This document shows positions 1 to 7,609 of a stretch of DNA of 18,598 nt, piece by piece. This DNA is from CAZLGM01 sp964558875 (lineage in GTDB: Bacteria > Desulfobacterota > Desulfobulbia > Desulfobulbales > Desulfocapsaceae). The notes beneath the pieces are model-generated. The model saw only the letters and a list, made by a program, of their open reading frames with translations. It did not search any database and was not told where the DNA came from. The position numbers and the translations under genes are program-made. Location: contig CAZLGM010000038.1 of the NCBI GenBank assembly GCA_964558875.1, positions 1 through 18,598 of the forward strand. The letters run 5' to 3'. Position 1 is the first letter of the stretch. Each line of letters starts with the position of its first letter.

Positions 1-142
1 GCGGCACAACGGAAAACCCAAGGGTGGAACGGGTGGGTTTGTGGCTTCTCACCTTATAGTACTTCTTCTTTTCAGCACATCCCGCAAACAGGAAAACCCC
101 TAAAATCAGAGTAAGCAGTGTTGTTTTAGGGATAGAGTTCAT
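1..142 (-). CDS. N-terminal fragment of a small lipoprotein (partial, runs off the left edge)
   Basis: Reading leftward from an ATG at 142-140 there is an open frame of 47 codons that continues past the window edge. It begins MNSIPKTTLLTLILGV and has a classic lipoprotein signal: a basic residue (K6), a hydrophobic stretch (about residues 9-19) and a lipobox Phe-Ala-Gly-Cys with Cys22 as the predicted lipidated residue. The mature part starts AEKKKYYKVRSHKP and is very basic. From known lipoprotein biogenesis, the product should be exported by Sec and anchored through Cys22, to the outer or inner membrane. The function cannot be told from 25 mature residues. No good ribosome binding site is visible just upstream of the ATG, so the start rests on the signal peptide. 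It is the next gene downstream of the alcohol dehydrogenase on the same strand, about 290 bases away, so it probably has its own promoter. Confidence 0.7.
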   Translation of the reverse strand, partial: MNSIPKTTLLTLILGVFLFAGCAEKKKYYKVRSHKPTRSTLGFSVVP

Positions 143-279
143 TGCAGTTTTAGTTGTTCTGTTGTTATTTTTTGTTCCGGGAATCGGTTAATCTATTTCC
201 TTAAGTTGTTGTTGCAATAAACACGCCATAAACAGATGATATGACAGGCGGGAGAATATCCCTCTTAGTTGCCGTTATC

Positions 280-313
280 ATTGAGCAAAAGCTTTAAAGA
301 GCGATTGCTCAAT
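280..313. repeat. Perfect 9-bp inverted repeat (ATTGAGCAA / TTGCTCAAT)
   Basis: ATTGAGCAA at 280-288 is the exact reverse complement of TTGCTCAAT at 305-313, with a 16-base loop. No run of T follows on either strand, so it is not a textbook intrinsic terminator. It may be an operator or an RNA hairpin. Confidence 0.6.
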
Positions 314-331
314 GTGTGTTTTGAATCGGTG

Positions 332-372
332 AGTGACAAATTAAGTCGTTTGCACTGACATTATTTGTCACT
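332..372. repeat. Perfect 10-bp inverted repeat with three TGACA half-sites
   Basis: AGTGACAAAT at 332-341 is the exact reverse complement of ATTTGTCACT at 363-372, with 21 bases between. Inside it lies a second, tighter palindrome: TGACA (356-360), TTATT, TGTCA (366-370). TGACA therefore occurs three times: two direct copies (334-338, 356-360) and one inverted copy (366-370). The arrangement suggests either a dimeric regulator binding in alternative registers or a hairpin with two foldings. It is a candidate only. Confidence 0.55.
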
Positions 373-433
373 GTTTTGCCGGCATAATTGAGCTTTTCGC
401 TTTTTTGTACTCTGATCTTATGGAGCGATTGTA

Positions 434-1603
434 TTACCCGGGAATACCGTTATACGCCTGAGTGTAGACGGAAATGACATCTTCAAGATTTGGTTTTCTG
501 GGGTTGTTTTCAACCGGACGGGTAACGGTTAAGGCGATTTCAGCCATTTCCGGGATAGCGTCGGCTGGTATATCCAGATCCTGTAATGTCATAGGAATTC
601 CAACCTCGATGTTGAGGTCGAATAATGCCTCAACACAGAGAGTTGATGCTTCACGCAGCGTCAGATCTTCGGTTGCTTCTCCCATAACGGTAGCCAGATG
701 AGCAAATTTTTCCATGTTGCCGATCAGGTTGAAATCAACAACATAGGGCAGCAGAACAGCATTGGCCAAACCATGAGGAATACCGAACATGCCTCCCATG
801 GGATATGCCATGGCATGAACCAGGCCAACACCGGCAATGGCCAAAGCTTTGCCGCCAAGAAGGCTGCCAAGCAGCATGGCCGAACGGGCCTCCATGTTAT
901 CTCCATTGGCGTAAGCTTTTGGCAGATTGTCGCTGATCAGCTTGACCGCTTCAAGGGAGTACATTTCTGAAACAACATGGGCCTGGGTTGAGGTATAGGC
1001 CTCCAAGGCATGGGTCAGTGCATCGATGCCGGTGTACGCGGTAACCTGCGGCGGCAGACTGGTTGTAAGCTTTGGGTCGAGGATAGCGGCATCGGGATAA
1101 AGGGGGTCGCCGTTCATTCCTGCTTTTGAGCCGGTCTCCTCGTTGATGAATACAGCTGTAAAGGTCACTTCGGCCCCAGTTCCGGACGAAGTGGGGACCA
1201 TTATTTTAGGCACACCCGGTTTAGCTATTTTTCCAAGACCAATATAGTCAATAGCTTTTCCCCCGTTGGTCAGAAGGATACCGATGGCTTTGGCAGTATC
1301 CATGGCAGAACCGCCGCCGACACCGACAACGCAATCGCAGCCATTGGCTTTGGCAAGCTCGCAACCATTGTCCGCAAGCTTGAGTCCAGGCTCGGGGTCT
1401 ATTTTGTCATAGATTGTGTAGTCAATAGAGGATGAAGCCAGGGGAGCGGTGATGGTTTCTATTAATCCCGCTTTTTCAAGACCCGGGTCAACGACTAGTA
1501 ATACATTTGATCCACCAAAATCGGTTACTGTCTGGCCAAGACGATTAATGGTATCAACACCAAAGTGAATCTGCGTGGGCTGGGTTACTGTAAATTGTGT
1601 CAT
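434..1603 (-). CDS. Iron-containing (type III) alcohol dehydrogenase
   Basis: This 389-residue protein has the length and architecture of the Fe-ADH family: an N-terminal Rossmann-like nucleotide domain and a C-terminal helical metal domain. GGGSAMDTAK at residues 96-105 is the family's NAD(P)-binding glycine motif. The expected metal ligands are present: Asp194 and His198 in GIDALTHALE, then His263 (GLVHAMAYP) and His277 (IPHGLANA). The family interconverts primary alcohols and aldehydes in the cytoplasm using NAD(H), typically ethanol, butanol, 1,3-propanediol or lactaldehyde substrates; the substrate cannot be chosen from sequence. In an anaerobe it would serve fermentation or alcohol oxidation. 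The start is supported by a good ribosome binding site (AAGGAAA) just before the ATG. The gene appears monocistronic; the next leftward gene is about 290 bases away. Two AGCGNAAACG repeats upstream may control it. Confidence 0.93.
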   Translation of the reverse strand: MTQFTVTQPTQIHFGVDTINRLGQTVTDFGGSNVLLVVDPGLEKAGLIETITAPLASSSIDYTIYDKIDPEPGLKLADNGCELAKANGCDCVVGVGGGSAMDTAKAIGILLTNGGKAIDYIGLGKIAKPGVPKIMVPTSSGTGAEVTFTAVFINEETGSKAGMNGDPLYPDAAILDPKLTTSLPPQVTAYTGIDALTHALEAYTSTQAHVVSEMYSLEAVKLISDNLPKAYANGDNMEARSAMLLGSLLGGKALAIAGVGLVHAMAYPMGGMFGIPHGLANAVLLPYVVDFNLIGNMEKFAHLATVMGEATEDLTLREASTLCVEALFDLNIEVGIPMTLQDLDIPADAIPEMAEIALTVTRPVENNPRKPNLEDVISVYTQAYNGIPG

Positions 1604-1660
1604 GATTTCCTTTGCATGAATTGCTTATCAGAATAAGGTTAATATGTTTTGAAGTTATTA

Positions 1661-1700
1661 AGCGAAAACGCAAACAGCTTCTTATCATTTAGCGTAAACG
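1661..1700. promoter_or_regulatory. Direct repeat AGCG(A/T)AAACG spaced 30 bp, candidate operator
   Basis: AGCGAAAACG at 1661-1670 and AGCGTAAACG at 1691-1700 match at 9 of 10 positions and lie exactly 30 bases apart, close to three turns of DNA. They sit 58-97 bases upstream of the alcohol dehydrogenase start. Identical-face spacing suggests two protomers or dimers of one regulator. The second copy continues into GTAA-ACG-TTAC, a short palindrome. No regulator gene is adjacent, so the cognate protein is unknown. Confidence 0.4.
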
Positions 1701-1871
1701 TTACTAATATAATCTATTTCAAAACAATAACGAAGAAAATATTGCGTCTGGATAACGGTTCGGAGTAAACAACTCACCAGTTATGGCTAAATCCATATCA
1801 CATAGGATGAGAGCCTACAGTTATGAAGATGATCTTGAGGGGATTGTCGGATACAAACAACCATACTTTTT

Positions 1872-1890
1872 TAAACAGCAATGTTGTTTA
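1872..1890. promoter_or_regulatory. 19-base near-perfect palindrome upstream of ispH
   Basis: TAAACAGCAATGTTGTTTA pairs with itself at all nine positions around a central base if one G-T wobble is allowed (TAAACA arms, then G-T, C-G, A-T). It lies about 100 bases upstream of ispH. Its symmetry and lack of a loop suit a DNA operator better than a transcribed hairpin. No matching regulator is identifiable here. Confidence 0.4.
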
Positions 1891-1987
1891 TATCTACGGG
1901 TCCCTGATTGTAGATTAGCAAAAAATCTATGTAACCGTGATGCTAACGGTTGTTTACACGGATTCCTGAACAAAGAAGGTCGATCCT

Positions 1988-2917
1988 ATGAAAAAAACAA
2001 TTATTCTTGCCTCTCCCAGGGGGTTTTGTGCCGGTGTTGTCAGGGCGATTGAAACCGTGCAACTGACTTTAAAGAAATTTGGTGCTCCTGTGTATGTTTT
2101 GCACGAGATTGTCCATAATAAACATGTCATTAATGAATTAAAGAGCAGAGGTGCCATATTCGTGAACGAACTGGATCAGGTGCCCAAAGGTGAGGTGTGC
2201 ATTTTTTCCGCACATGGGGTTTCGGTAAAAACAGAACAAAGGGCTAAAAGGCTAGGCTTAAAAACCATTGATGCCACCTGTCCTCTTGTAAACTCAATAC
2301 ACAAGATGGTGGAAAAGTATGGCAATCAAGGTTATGACATTATTATCATTGGCCACCATGGACATCCGGAGGTGGAAGGGACAGCCGGCAGGATAGAAGA
2401 AAATGGTCATATCCATATTGTTGCGTCTGAAGAAGAGGCAAACAGAATCACTATTCGTAATGATAAAAAAGTCTCCTACGTGACTCAGACCACGCTTAGT
2501 CAAACTGACGTCGAAGGGATACGAAAAATACTGCAAAAAAGGTTTCCGTCGATCAAAGGACCCTCGTCCAATACCTGTTATGCAACCCGCAACCGTCAGG
2601 ATGCTGTGAAAAAAATGGCCGACAACACCGAACTGCTTTTGGTGGTTGGCTCAAAAAACAGTTCGAATTCAAACAGGCTTCGCGAAGTTGGGGTGGAGGA
2701 AGGCATACAGGGTTACCTTATCGATGACAAAGATGATATCGACCCGGACTGGCTTATAGGGAAAAACAGAATAGGGGTGACTGCAGGGGCGTCGGCACCG
2801 GAGAGGCTCGTCAATGAAGTAATCGACTATCTCAACTCGTATGGTTACTCAGAGCTGGAAGAAATGGACGGTAGAGACGAAAAAGTCCATTTCAAACCTG
2901 CTGAACTTCGTCAGTAG
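1988..2917 (+). CDS. ispH: 4-hydroxy-3-methylbut-2-enyl diphosphate reductase
   Basis: The 309-residue protein is IspH (LytB), the last enzyme of the methylerythritol phosphate route. It reductively dehydroxylates HMBPP to isopentenyl and dimethylallyl diphosphate using an iron-sulfur cluster. The three cluster cysteines are visible: Cys14 (RGFCAGVVRAIE), Cys98 (DATCPLV) and Cys197 (NTCYATRNRQ). Substrate-binding residues known from the E. coli enzyme are also present with a +2 offset: His43 (EIVHN), His76 (SAHGVS), His126 and Glu128 (GHHGHPEVEGT), a threonine in TQTTLS (about 169) and SSNSNRL near 226-231. Length is normal for the short form without an S1-domain fusion. The start is supported by AGAAGGT about ten bases upstream. 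It is a single-gene unit facing dapL, ended by a strong hairpin terminator. It provides precursors for the quinone side chain and undecaprenyl carrier. Confidence 0.97.
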   Translation: MKKTIILASPRGFCAGVVRAIETVQLTLKKFGAPVYVLHEIVHNKHVINELKSRGAIFVNELDQVPKGEVCIFSAHGVSVKTEQRAKRLGLKTIDATCPLVNSIHKMVEKYGNQGYDIIIIGHHGHPEVEGTAGRIEENGHIHIVASEEEANRITIRNDKKVSYVTQTTLSQTDVEGIRKILQKRFPSIKGPSSNTCYATRNRQDAVKKMADNTELLLVVGSKNSSNSNRLREVGVEEGIQGYLIDDKDDIDPDWLIGKNRIGVTAGASAPERLVNEVIDYLNSYGYSELEEMDGRDEKVHFKPAELRQ

Positions 2918-2937
2918 TGGAAGAAGAGAGCATAACC

Positions 2938-2957
2938 CTTCAACTACCCGGTTGAAG
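2938..2957 (+). repeat. 7-bp hairpin downstream of ispH
   Basis: CTTCAAC at 2938-2944 pairs exactly with GTTGAAG at 2951-2957 across a 6-base loop, starting 20 bases after the ispH stop. No T-run follows. It may protect the 3' end of the mRNA or act with the larger hairpin that follows. Confidence 0.45.
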
Positions 2958-2969
2958 AGTACAATTGTT

Positions 2970-3015
2970 ATAGTTGCCGCAATATATAGTGACCTACTGC
3001 GGCAACTATTGTTTT
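2970..3015 (+). terminator. Rho-independent terminator of ispH
   Basis: ATAGTTGCCGCA at 2970-2981 is the exact reverse complement of TGCGGCAACTAT at 2998-3009 (12 bp, 16-base loop), followed by TGTTTT. The T-run on the plus strand makes it an ispH terminator. The stem may also help stop the convergent dapL transcript, though the minus-strand tail is less T-rich. Confidence 0.8.
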
Positions 3016-3075
3016 AGCCAATATGAAATATTGAGTAACCTTGAGTGGTTAAGGATTATGGAGATTGACAATCGG

Positions 3076-4302
3076 TTACGATTTCAGGGTCGCTTCGATT
3101 CTTTCCATGGCTTTTTGGACATTCTCATACGAGTTGAAAGCTGAAATCCTGATGTACCCCTCGCCGCATTTACCAAAACCTGCACCCGGTGTACAGACGA
3201 CGCCGGTTTCATTCAACAGCATATCAAAAAAGTCCCAGGAATCCTGTCCTCCGTCGATCCAGATATAAGGGGAGTTCTCGCCTCCCACATAATCATATCC
3301 AAGCTTGTTCACTTCTTCACGCACCAGGTCGGCGTTCCGCAGGTAGTAGTTGACCAACTCCTTCACCTGAGTCTTACCTTCTTCACTGTAAACAGCTTCG
3401 GCAGCACGCTGAACAGGGTAGGAGACACCGTTGAATTTTGTGCAATGACGCCTGTTCCACATGGGGTGAAGTAACTTGGCCTCACCGTTGCCATCAAATC
3501 CACGGCACTCTTTCGGAACAACCGTAAAGGCACAACGGGTACCGGTAAAGCCAGCATTTTTTGAAAATGATCTGAACTCAATGGCCACCTCTTTGGCGCC
3601 TTCTATTTCATAAATAGATTTGGGCAGCGATTCATCTCGGATAAAGGCCTCATAGGCAGCATCAAACAAGATGAGGCTGTTGTTTTCCTTCGCATAATCA
3701 ACCCATGTCTTCAGCTCTTGTTTTGAGATGGTAGAACCGGTCGGGTTATTGGGAAAACAGAGATAGATAAGATCAACTTTTTCTGTCGGCAGTTCGGGAA
3801 CATAGTGATTTTCCTTGGTCGAATCGAGATAATAAATGCCTTCATACCTGCCGTCAGTATATTCGCCGGTTCGTCCTGCCATCACATTGGTATCGAGATA
3901 TACTGGGTAAACCGGATCTGGAATGGCCACTTTCGCATCCTGGGTGAACAGCTCCTGGATGTTGCCGGTATCGCACTTGGCTCCGTCGCTGATGAAAATC
4001 TCATCGGCAGAAATGTCGGCTCCACGACTCTGGAAATCGTTTCTGGCAATGGCTTCACGCAGAAATTCATATCCCTGCTCAGGACCGTATCCTCTGAAGC
4101 TCGAGTCTGCGGCCATTTCATCAACACCTTTATGAAATGCCTTAATGCAGGCTTGAGGTAACGCTCTGGTCACATCTCCGATACCCAGCCTGATGATCTC
4201 ACGATCAGGATTAGCGTCCTGGAAGGCGGCAACCTTCTGGGCAATATTTGAGAAAAGATAAGAGGCCTGAAGTTTAAAATAATGTTCGTTTACAGTAATC
4301 AT
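3076..4302 (-). CDS. dapL: LL-diaminopimelate aminotransferase
   Basis: This 408-residue class I/II PLP-dependent aminotransferase matches DapL in length and in signature stretches such as YFKLQASYLFSNI near the start, IGDVTRALP (41-49) and FRGYGPEQGYEFLREAI (69-85). The enzyme makes LL-2,6-diaminopimelate directly from tetrahydrodipicolinate and glutamate. It thus bypasses the succinylase/acetylase steps of lysine and peptidoglycan precursor synthesis. Catalytic features seen: PLP-binding Lys248 in FRSFSKNAGFTGTR, Asp214 and Tyr217 in LFDAAYEAF, Asn186 in CFPNNPTG, and the substrate-carboxylate arginine 385 in YIRISAF. The distribution of DapL (plants, chlamydiae, cyanobacteria, many Desulfobacterota and archaea) fits the suggested host. 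Its start codon faces pepN across a short divergent region; only a weak ribosome binding site is visible (GCGAGAT). Confidence 0.96.
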   Translation of the reverse strand: MITVNEHYFKLQASYLFSNIAQKVAAFQDANPDREIIRLGIGDVTRALPQACIKAFHKGVDEMAADSSFRGYGPEQGYEFLREAIARNDFQSRGADISADEIFISDGAKCDTGNIQELFTQDAKVAIPDPVYPVYLDTNVMAGRTGEYTDGRYEGIYYLDSTKENHYVPELPTEKVDLIYLCFPNNPTGSTISKQELKTWVDYAKENNSLILFDAAYEAFIRDESLPKSIYEIEGAKEVAIEFRSFSKNAGFTGTRCAFTVVPKECRGFDGNGEAKLLHPMWNRRHCTKFNGVSYPVQRAAEAVYSEEGKTQVKELVNYYLRNADLVREEVNKLGYDYVGGENSPYIWIDGGQDSWDFFDMLLNETGVVCTPGAGFGKCGEGYIRISAFNSYENVQKAMERIEATLKS

Positions 4303-4469
4303 ATGATACTATCTCGCAGGTTAAAGATTATATTATCCATATCGTCAATTGGACGTGTAGTTGTGTTCATTTCATGATACGGCTTCAAACGTGCAAGGAA
4401 TATACTGAAGGTGTTTTTGGGTGTCAACAGCCAAAAAAACAAGAATTTTCAACAGATGAATATAAACAG

Positions 4470-7124
4470 ATGACTAAGCCCAAGCCGCAAACTATTTACC
4501 GAAAAGATTATCAACCGTCTCCTTTTCTCATCGAGACAATCGATCTCTGCTTTCGGTTGAATAAGGAAAAGACAACAGTAATCGCTAAAATCAGGTTTTT
4601 TAAGAATCCCTTAAACAAATCGGAACCGGACACTCTTGTTTTGAACGGTGAACAACTGGAACTGAAATCAGTCAAAGTAAACGGCAAAGAGTTACATTCC
4701 AGCGACTATACAGTAACAGATCACAGTCTTGAAATACGACAAATAGGTGAGAGGTTTGAAACTGAAATAACAACCATAATCGATCCGAAAAACAACAGTT
4801 CACTGGAAGGATTGTATCGTTCTTCCGGCAATTACTGCACCCAATGCGAGGCGGAAGGGTTTCGAAGAATTACTTATAGTATTGACCGTCCTGATGTGCT
4901 GGCCAGATATACGACCAGAATAGAAGGGAACAGGAAGAGCTGTCCTGTTCTTCTTTCTAACGGGAACTTAATCGAAAAGGGGGAGATCTCCGCGGACTGC
5001 CACTATGCTGTCTGGCAGGACCCTCATCCCAAACCATGCTACCTGTTTGCCTTGGTCGCCGGTGATCTTGTCCGCCTCGAAGATCAATTCATTACTCATT
5101 CAGGCAGAGCAATCGATCTGCACTTTTATGTTGAGAAACGCAACAGAAAAAAATGTGATCATGCCATCCGTTCGCTCAAAAAGGCGATGAAATGGGATGA
5201 ACAGGTGTTCGGCCTGGAATATGACCTGGACTGCTATATGATCGTGGCTGTTGATGATTTTAATATGGGGGCCATGGAGAACAAAGGATTGAACATATTC
5301 AATTCAAAGTACGTGCTGGCCACACCTGAAACTGCCACCGATCAGGACTACTTAGGCATAGAAGGGGTTATTGCCCATGAGTATTTCCATAACTGGACAG
5401 GCAACAGGGTCACCTGCCGAGACTGGTTTCAGCTTTCCCTCAAAGAGGGTCTCACCGTTTTTAGAGATCAACAGTTTTCAGGTGATATGAATTCCACTAC
5501 CGTCCAACGGATTGAAGATGTCCAGGTTCTTCGTGGCTATCAGTTTAAAGAAGATAGCGGCCCAATGGCTCATCCGGTTCGGCCGGACTCCTATGTGGAG
5601 ATCAATAACTTCTATACCGTTACAGTCTATAATAAAGGTGCTGAAGTGATACGGATGATGCACACTCTGCTTGGGCGGCAGAGGTTCAGAAAGGGGATGG
5701 ACATCTATTTTGATCGTCACGATGGCCAGGCTGTTACCTGTGAGGATTTTGTCCTGGCCATGGAGGCGGGTTCAGGTATCGACCTGCAGCAGTTTCGGCG
5801 ATGGTACTCACAGGCGGGAACCCCGGTCCTTCAAATTGAAGAAACCTTTTCTCAGAAAGAAATGACCTATACAGTTACCATTCAACAGTCAAACAGAAGA
5901 GATGAGGCCCATTATCAAAAGCCGTTTCACATCCCAATCGGTCTGGGCCTTCTTGATCAGGATGGAAAAGAACTGGAGTGCAGTGTCAAAATGGATGGAC
6001 AGCCTGTAACGAACAATAATCTGATTGAGTTGAAAAAAAGCTCCCATACCCTTGTCTTTCAAACCGTACAGGAAAAACCTGTTCTTTCAATCTTGCGTCA
6101 TTTTTCCGCCCCGGTAACAATACAGGAGTTTCAGACAAGGGAAGAATTGGCCTTTTTGATGAAGCATGACTCTGATCTGTTTAACAGGTGGGATGCCTCC
6201 CAAAAGTTGTCACAGTCTATCATCCTGGAAAATGTACTCAGACTTCAAAAAGGAGATCAACCTGAAATTGATCCACTTTTTGTCGATAGTTTTTTATCGA
6301 ACTTAAAAAATGATCATAAGGACCAGTCACTGACCGCCTTATCTCTGGGCCTACCGTCTGAAATCTATTTGGCCCAGCAGATGAATGTTATTGATCCGGT
6401 TGCGCTGCACAAGGCCCGCCAATCCGTACGATTACATATCTGCAACAGGCTCAAAGATGAGTTGGTCCGAGTATATCAACACAATCGTGAGGACGAGTAC
6501 TCCATTGATACCAGGAGTATAGGCAAAAGAAGCTTGAAAAATATCTGTCTCTACTATCTCATGGCGTCTGAAAGTGAGGATTCCTCAATTATCGATCTCT
6601 GTATTAACCAATATTACCGAAGTGCAAATATGACCGATATCTTTGGTGCCTTTAAACTGATCGTCCATTCAGACTGCAAAGAAAAACAACCAATTCTTGA
6701 CGATTTTTATACTCGCTACAGCAGCGATCCGTTGGTGGTTGATAAATGGTTGACGGCACAGTCTACCTCACCACAGGAGAATTGCTTGCAAACGGTTAAA
6801 GAACTGCTTGAGCATAGTAGTTTTTCCATTAAGAATCCCAACAAAGTACGCGCACTCATCGGCAGTTTTAGCTCAATGAACCATTACCGTTTCCACGCTA
6901 GCGGAGAAGATGGCTATTGTTTTCTGGCTGACAGAATTCATGAGATCGATTCGTTCAACCCCCAGATCGCGGCACGGTTGGCAACTCCGCTTGTCGGTTG
7001 GAAGAGATATGAGAGCAGGAATCAGAAATTGATGAAAGCTCAGTTGCAGCGATTAATTGACACGGAAACACTCTCAAAAGATGTGTATGAAATTGTGAGC
7101 AAAAGCCTGAATCTCAAACAATAA
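4470..7124 (+). CDS. pepN: Aminopeptidase N (M1 family zinc metallopeptidase)
   Basis: This is a cytosolic broad-specificity aminopeptidase of the gammaproteobacterial PepN type, removing N-terminal residues from peptides. Starting at the ATG at 4470 it has 884 residues (E. coli PepN has 870). The frame is open upstream to an ATG at 4374, which would add 32 residues. I prefer 4470 because MTKPKPQTIYRKDYQPSPF aligns directly with the E. coli N-terminus, and the catalytic residues then sit at a constant offset of +6. In this numbering, the exopeptidase motif GAMEN is at 267-271, the zinc site HEYFH at 303-307 with third ligand Glu326, and the transition-state tyrosine is 387 (TVTVYNKGAE). Neither start has a clear ribosome binding site. 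The C-terminal half is the usual PepN DUF3458/ARM-like region. The gene stands alone, divergent from dapL and convergent with the cytochrome gene. Confidence 0.95.
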   Translation: MTKPKPQTIYRKDYQPSPFLIETIDLCFRLNKEKTTVIAKIRFFKNPLNKSEPDTLVLNGEQLELKSVKVNGKELHSSDYTVTDHSLEIRQIGERFETEITTIIDPKNNSSLEGLYRSSGNYCTQCEAEGFRRITYSIDRPDVLARYTTRIEGNRKSCPVLLSNGNLIEKGEISADCHYAVWQDPHPKPCYLFALVAGDLVRLEDQFITHSGRAIDLHFYVEKRNRKKCDHAIRSLKKAMKWDEQVFGLEYDLDCYMIVAVDDFNMGAMENKGLNIFNSKYVLATPETATDQDYLGIEGVIAHEYFHNWTGNRVTCRDWFQLSLKEGLTVFRDQQFSGDMNSTTVQRIEDVQVLRGYQFKEDSGPMAHPVRPDSYVEINNFYTVTVYNKGAEVIRMMHTLLGRQRFRKGMDIYFDRHDGQAVTCEDFVLAMEAGSGIDLQQFRRWYSQAGTPVLQIEETFSQKEMTYTVTIQQSNRRDEAHYQKPFHIPIGLGLLDQDGKELECSVKMDGQPVTNNNLIELKKSSHTLVFQTVQEKPVLSILRHFSAPVTIQEFQTREELAFLMKHDSDLFNRWDASQKLSQSIILENVLRLQKGDQPEIDPLFVDSFLSNLKNDHKDQSLTALSLGLPSEIYLAQQMNVIDPVALHKARQSVRLHICNRLKDELVRVYQHNREDEYSIDTRSIGKRSLKNICLYYLMASESEDSSIIDLCINQYYRSANMTDIFGAFKLIVHSDCKEKQPILDDFYTRYSSDPLVVDKWLTAQSTSPQENCLQTVKELLEHSSFSIKNPNKVRALIGSFSSMNHYRFHASGEDGYCFLADRIHEIDSFNPQIAARLATPLVGWKRYESRNQKLMKAQLQRLIDTETLSKDVYEIVSKSLNLKQ

Positions 7125-7137
7125 CAGGATCTGCTCA

Positions 7138-7157
7138 CCGTGGTTGCATGACCATGG
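7138..7157 (+). repeat. Hairpin after pepN (possible weak terminator)
   Basis: CCGTGGT (7138-7144) pairs with ACCATGG (7151-7157), seven pairs including one G-T, around loop TGCATG, starting 13 bases after the pepN stop. The next T-rich stretch (TTTATCCTTTT) begins some 15 bases later, so intrinsic termination is doubtful. The rest of the gap to 7277 between these convergent genes shows nothing else I can support. Confidence 0.3.
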
Positions 7158-7277
7158 GGTGTCCCAATCTCATTTATCCTTTTAAGATTGCATTCCCGTT
7201 AAACATCATACAATGACTGACACAGCCATCTACAACGAAGGAAAACACAGTAATCGCAACGATCTTGGCAACTGCTA

Positions 7278-7556
7278 TCAATAGTCCCTTTTATGACAGA
7301 ACAGGCAGCGGTATTTCGGCGGATGGTCTTCAGAAAGCGGGGCATCGCCTTCTGGTGAGTGGCACTCGGTACAATATTTCTCCGCCTCTTTTTTTGATTT
7401 GATTTCAAAAAATCGTTGGTGGTCCTCATCTTTAGGAAGAAAAGAGGTCGTTTCCTCCGGAGCTCGAAGGAGAAAGACCAGCAGTCCTCCGCAGATCAGC
7501 AGAAAGAGTATGTTGAGAAGAAGTGCGTTTTTCTTTTTGGGTTGTTGCTTAGTCAT
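7278..7556 (-). CDS. Small membrane-anchored dihaem c-type cytochrome
   Basis: The 92-residue product has a basic N-terminus (residues 1-9), one hydrophobic helix (about 11-31) and a hydrophilic tail carrying two haem-attachment motifs, CTECH at 62-66 and CLFCH at 84-88. The helix looks like an uncleaved signal anchor, placing the haem tail in the periplasm. Two extra histidines, His46 and His78, precede the motifs, enough for bis-histidine ligation of both haems. The H-P-P-x-Y-x-C-x-x-C-H pattern resembles haem segments of small NapB/c7-like cytochromes, but I do not recognise a named family. It follows the geranylgeranyl-reductase-like gene by 53 bases on the same strand and is probably co-transcribed with it. 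That suggests an electron-transfer link to a membrane redox partner; the partner is unknown. Confidence 0.82.
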   Translation of the reverse strand: MTKQQPKKKNALLLNILFLLICGGLLVFLLRAPEETTSFLPKDEDHQRFFEIKSKKEAEKYCTECHSPEGDAPLSEDHPPKYRCLFCHKRDY

Positions 7557-7609
7557 AAAAATTCAATTTGGATTTGTTTGGTTTGCTTTTACTGAGGCTG
7601 ATTTGCTGT

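Larger units (their letters stand above)
143..433. other. Intergenic region with two perfect inverted repeats
   Basis: This 291-base stretch between two leftward genes has no plausible ORF. It holds two perfect inverted repeats, 280-313 and 332-372, listed separately. They lie after the stop of the alcohol dehydrogenase gene and before the start of the lipoprotein gene in the direction of transcription. They could therefore act in termination of the former or control of the latter. No clear -10/-35 pair is visible. Confidence 0.5.
1604..1987. other. Divergent regulatory region between the alcohol dehydrogenase gene and ispH
   Basis: This is a 384-base gap between divergently transcribed genes, so promoters for both must lie here. 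No convincing protein is encoded. It contains a direct repeat close to the dehydrogenase start (1661-1700), a near-perfect 19-base palindrome (1872-1890), and two further short inverted repeats before ispH: TAGATT/AATCTA at 1911-1929 and AACCGT/ACGGTT at 1933-1951. GTTGTTTA occurs twice, at 1883-1890 and 1949-1956. Confidence 0.5.

Noticed and set aside
1783..2052. 89-codon plus-strand frame overlapping the start of ispH
   Set aside because: It overlaps ispH by 65 bases in another frame, has no ribosome binding site and no recognisable domain, and lies across palindromic regulatory DNA.
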